Shown here: positions 61,402 through 64,000 of the stretch, piece after piece
How positions within the stretch are numbered: the stretch's first letter is position 1
Layout of the letters: each line of letters begins with the position of its first letter
Assembly (NCBI RefSeq): GCF_006175945.1
Contig: NZ_VAJL01000001.1
Coordinates: 2,356,001 to 2,420,000 of the forward strand
Direction of reading: 5' to 3'
Length of the DNA stretch: 64,000 nucleotides
DNA from: Chryseobacterium mulctrae
GTDB taxonomy: Bacteria > Bacteroidota > Bacteroidia > Flavobacteriales > Weeksellaceae
Position numbers and translations under genes: made by a program
The notes under the pieces: model-generated
Databases searched by the model: none
Told to the model about the DNA's origin: nothing
Seen by the model: the letters and a program-made list of their open reading frames with translations, nothing else

Positions 61402-62760
61402 ATGAACAATTTAGAAACATATCAAAATTTTTACTTCGTTGGAATCGGAGGTATCGGAATGAGTGCTTTGGCACGGTACTTCCATGCTTCGGGTAAAAAT
61501 GTTTTGGGGTATGATAAAACCAACACGAAATTGACGACGGCTTTAATGAACGAGGGAATTGATATTGTTTTTGAAGATGTCATTGATGAAAAAATCACCT
61601 CGCTTCAGAAAGAAAATACATTAGTAATTTATACTCCAGCAATCAAGAAATTGGGGATTTTAGATTATTTTAATGAAAATCAATTTGAAGTTTTAAAACG
61701 AGCAAAAGTTTTAGGTTTAATTACTGAAAATACAGATTGTATCGCTGTTGCAGGAACGCATGGGAAGACAACTACATCTACTTTGGTTTCGCATTTGTGT
61801 AAAGAGGCGAATTTACCTTTCTCATGTTTTTTAGGTGGAATTTCTGAGAATTTTAAATCAAATTTCCTGTACAATGGTTCGCAATATTCTGTTGTTGAAG
61901 CCGATGAATACGACAGAAGCTTCCTCAACCTTTCTCCGGATTGGGCAGTGATTACTTCTACAGATGCCGATCATTTGGACATTTATGGAGATAAAAATAC
62001 GATTGAAGAAGGTTTTAAACAATTTGCAGCTTTAGTTCCGGAAGATAAACAGCTTTTTGTAAGAAAAGGCATTGAAATCGGGAGAGCGCATAAAACGTAT
62101 GCAGTAAACGAAAAAGCAGATTATTATTCGGACAATCTTCGTATGGATCATGATAAAATCTATTTTGATTTTCATACACCGACAGAAACCATAAAAGATT
62201 TTGTCTGGGAGGTTCCAGGAATTCATAATGTAGAAAACGGAACGGTTGCATTAGCTATTCTTCACAATTTGGGAGTCGATTTTGAAACCTTAAAGAAAGC
62301 AATTGCCAATTTTAAAGGAATTAAAAGAAGATATACGAAACATATTTATCCGAGCGGTAAAATTTATATTGACGATTATGCGCACCATCCAACGGAAATT
62401 AATGCTGTTGTGGGTTCAATTAAAACATTTTATCCGGATAAAAAATTATTGGTGGTTTTCCAGCCGCATTTGTTTAGCAGAACACGAGATTTTGCTGATG
62501 GCTTTGCTGAAAGTTTAGATAATTCTGATGAATTAATCTTGCTTGATATTTATCCTGCAAGAGAGCTTCAGGAAAATTTTGAAGGAATTACATCAAAATG
62601 GCTTTTAGAGAAAGTAAGTTTAGATAAAAAAGAAGTTTCTGGTTTAGCAGAAGCCTTTAATAAAATAAAAGAAAAAGAATTTGATATTTTGCTTACAGTT
62701 GGTGCGGGAAATATAGATACGTTGTATGATCCGATTTGTGAATGGCTAGGGGAAAAATAA
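61402..62760 (+). CDS. murC: UDP-MurNAc:L-alanine ligase MurC
   Basis: About 452 residues from ATG 61402 (MNNLETYQNFYFVGIGGIGM); the upstream ATG at 61360 would translate the tandem repeat and is unlikely. Mur-ligase blocks: VGIGGIGMSALARYFHASGK, P-loop IAVAGTHGKTTTSTLVSHLC, VVEADEYDRSFLNL, NVENGTVALAI, YIDDYAHHPTEINAVV, and FQPHLFSRTRDF. It adds L-Ala to UDP-MurNAc, the first peptide step. Confidence 0.95.
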   Translation: MNNLETYQNFYFVGIGGIGMSALARYFHASGKNVLGYDKTNTKLTTALMNEGIDIVFEDVIDEKITSLQKENTLVIYTPAIKKLGILDYFNENQFEVLKRAKVLGLITENTDCIAVAGTHGKTTTSTLVSHLCKEANLPFSCFLGGISENFKSNFLYNGSQYSVVEADEYDRSFLNLSPDWAVITSTDADHLDIYGDKNTIEEGFKQFAALVPEDKQLFVRKGIEIGRAHKTYAVNEKADYYSDNLRMDHDKIYFDFHTPTETIKDFVWEVPGIHNVENGTVALAILHNLGVDFETLKKAIANFKGIKRRYTKHIYPSGKIYIDDYAHHPTEINAVVGSIKTFYPDKKLLVVFQPHLFSRTRDFADGFAESLDNSDELILLDIYPARELQENFEGITSKWLLEKVSLDKKEVSGLAEAFNKIKEKEFDILLTVGAGNIDTLYDPICEWLGEK

Positions 62761-63288
62761 TTGATAATAATAAAATCTAAAATTCTCTTAACTCTGACGA
62801 TTTTATATTTTGGAATTGCATTTTCGCAAACGAAAGCAGATTCATTAGAAATTGAAAACATTAATAAATATTCTGAAACGATTAATGAAAATTCGAAAAT
62901 AGCTGAATATCAATTTGAAGTAAAAAGTAAGAATAAAATTGTAAAATATCAATACAGTAAAAAAGGAAATGAAATTGTAGAAATCACCCGAGAATGGAAG
63001 GTAGATAATGGAGATTACATCGACACTTACATCGATTATTTTCTTTTAAAAAATGAAGAAAGAGTTTATGTAAACCAAAGTATCGTTTTTAAAAAAAAAT
63101 CTGACGAAGAAATAATAGGAGGCTGGAGTTGTACATTTTGGATCAAAAAAGACAAAGTGATTCACATGACTTCTTTAGGACACGGAAAAACAGAATTACC
63201 CGATTGGGATTATGAAAAAGAACTGAAAGAAAACTTCAATTATATGATGAAACAGGTTCAAAAAGTAGAAAAAAACAAAAATAAATAA
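62761..63288 (+). CDS. secreted hypothetical protein between murC and ftsQ
   Basis: A 175-residue frame starting with TTG directly after the murC stop codon. It has a signal peptide (KSKILLTLTILYFGIAFSQT) and a Lys/Glu-rich mature part with one Trp-Ser-Cys segment (IGGWSCTFWIKKDKVIHMTS). No family recognised. It breaks the usual murC-ftsQ neighbourhood, is in the operon direction and would be co-transcribed; it may be a lineage-specific insertion rather than a division gene. Confidence 0.6.
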   Translation: MIIIKSKILLTLTILYFGIAFSQTKADSLEIENINKYSETINENSKIAEYQFEVKSKNKIVKYQYSKKGNEIVEITREWKVDNGDYIDTYIDYFLLKNEERVYVNQSIVFKKKSDEEIIGGWSCTFWIKKDKVIHMTSLGHGKTELPDWDYEKELKENFNYMMKQVQKVEKNKNK

Positions 63289-63329
63289 ATTAAACTCGGA
63301 ACAGAAACTCCGAAACCCGAAACTTATTT

Positions 63330-64000
63330 ATGAAAAACAAGTATAGAATTTTAAAAATTGCCATCACAGTGATCATTCTTGGGTTTCTGCTGAGTTTCTC
63401 GTTGAAGAAATTTGGGGGTCAGAAGATTACGGACAATAAAATTTCTGTAAAAATGAATGAAAAAACTCCGGTTTATTTCATTGATGAAAAAGATATTCGT
63501 GAGATTGTTAATAAAGAAAATCCGTCAAGAAAAGTTGGCGATTTAAATATTCCTGAGCTTGAAAAGAAAATTAATGCGCTTCCTGCTGTTGACAGTGCGA
63601 ATGTATATTTGAATTTAAATGGAAAACTGAATTTAGACATCAAACAAAGAGTTCCAGTTTTCAGGCTGAATTATAAAGGAAAGGATTTTTATGTGGACGA
63701 AAAAGGAATAGAATTTCCGATCTCTAAAACCTATTCTCATCCTTGCATGTTGGTGACTGGTGATGTGAAAAAAGATGAATATGAAAAGCTTGCCGAATTG
63801 GTTGATAAAATTGACAAAGATGATTTCAGTAAAAAATATTTCATCGGGATCTCAAAATATAAAGACAGTTATAATCTTCTGACTAGTGAGGGAATTTATA
63901 GAGTGGAAATAGGAGATTTAGACAATATTGAATTAAAAGTAAAGGGTTTTAAAACTTTTGTAGAAAAATATCTGGTGTTTCAGGATCCGCAAAAGTATAA
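63330..64000 (+). CDS. ftsQ: cell-division protein FtsQ, partial (runs off right edge)
   Basis: From ATG 63330 the frame stays open to the window end (223 codons). Short cytoplasmic start, one membrane helix (ILKIAITVIILGFLLSFSLK), a POTRA domain (VYFIDEKDIREIVNKENPSR then IPELEKKINALPAVDSANVY) and a beta domain (NLNGKLNLDIKQRVPVFRLN, DFYVDEKGIEFPIS) are the FtsQ/DivIB layout. It recruits FtsL and FtsI in the divisome. The C-terminus is outside the window. Confidence 0.9.
   Translation, partial: MKNKYRILKIAITVIILGFLLSFSLKKFGGQKITDNKISVKMNEKTPVYFIDEKDIREIVNKENPSRKVGDLNIPELEKKINALPAVDSANVYLNLNGKLNLDIKQRVPVFRLNYKGKDFYVDEKGIEFPISKTYSHPCMLVTGDVKKDEYEKLAELVDKIDKDDFSKKYFIGISKYKDSYNLLTSEGIYRVEIGDLDNIELKVKGFKTFVEKYLVFQDPQKY

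Overview
The window is AT-rich DNA of a Bacteroidota, most like a Chryseobacterium-type flavobacterium (Weeksellaceae). The clues are TAnnTTTG promoter boxes, the protein families seen, and a division/cell-wall cluster ordered mraZ-rsmH-ftsL-ftsI-murE-mraY-murD-ftsW-murG-murC-ftsQ without murF. It has two very different halves.

Positions 1-42000 are an accessory region. Most genes sit on the minus strand and encode small secreted, membrane, lectin-like, helicase, HEPN-like or unknown proteins. Intact genes alternate with pseudogenes and insertion sequences: three IS91-like elements each carrying a tyrosine recombinase, three IS5-type copies or fragments, and remnants of IS1182, IS3 and IS110. 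A 16-bp motif, ATCGTTTTTTGAGATT, recurs 14 times here, always in the same orientation and always between genes or gene blocks. One 272-bp unit (motif plus a 69-codon membrane-protein gene) occurs three times in different places with the same boundaries. A 10.1-kb block (FAD protein, katE, TonB receptor, ISs) is inserted so that the two halves of one IS5 transposase gene lie at its two ends, cut exactly at the motif's ATCG. I read this as a directional mobile gene-cassette array, integron-like in behaviour, using an attachment site I do not recognise. Four attC-like imperfect inverted repeats lie at cassette or gene ends in the same region.

Positions 42000-48400 carry a small integrative element: serine recombinase, toprim primase-like protein, iteron-like repeats, SF3 helicase-primase, excisionase-like HTH protein and tyrosine integrase, followed by a possible attachment region and a strong terminator.

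Positions 48500-64000 are conserved chromosome. Three minus-strand genes (elaA-like acetyltransferase, engB GTPase, alpha/beta hydrolase) diverge from the plus-strand dcw operon, which starts with mraZ behind a three-repeat MraZ operator and runs off the right edge inside ftsQ. Together these genes make the peptidoglycan precursor (MurE, MurD, MurC, MraY, MurG), polymerise it at the septum (FtsW, FtsI) and assemble the divisome (FtsL, FtsQ). Several dcw gaps hold AT-rich palindromes, and a dispersed repeat has entered the murG coding sequence.
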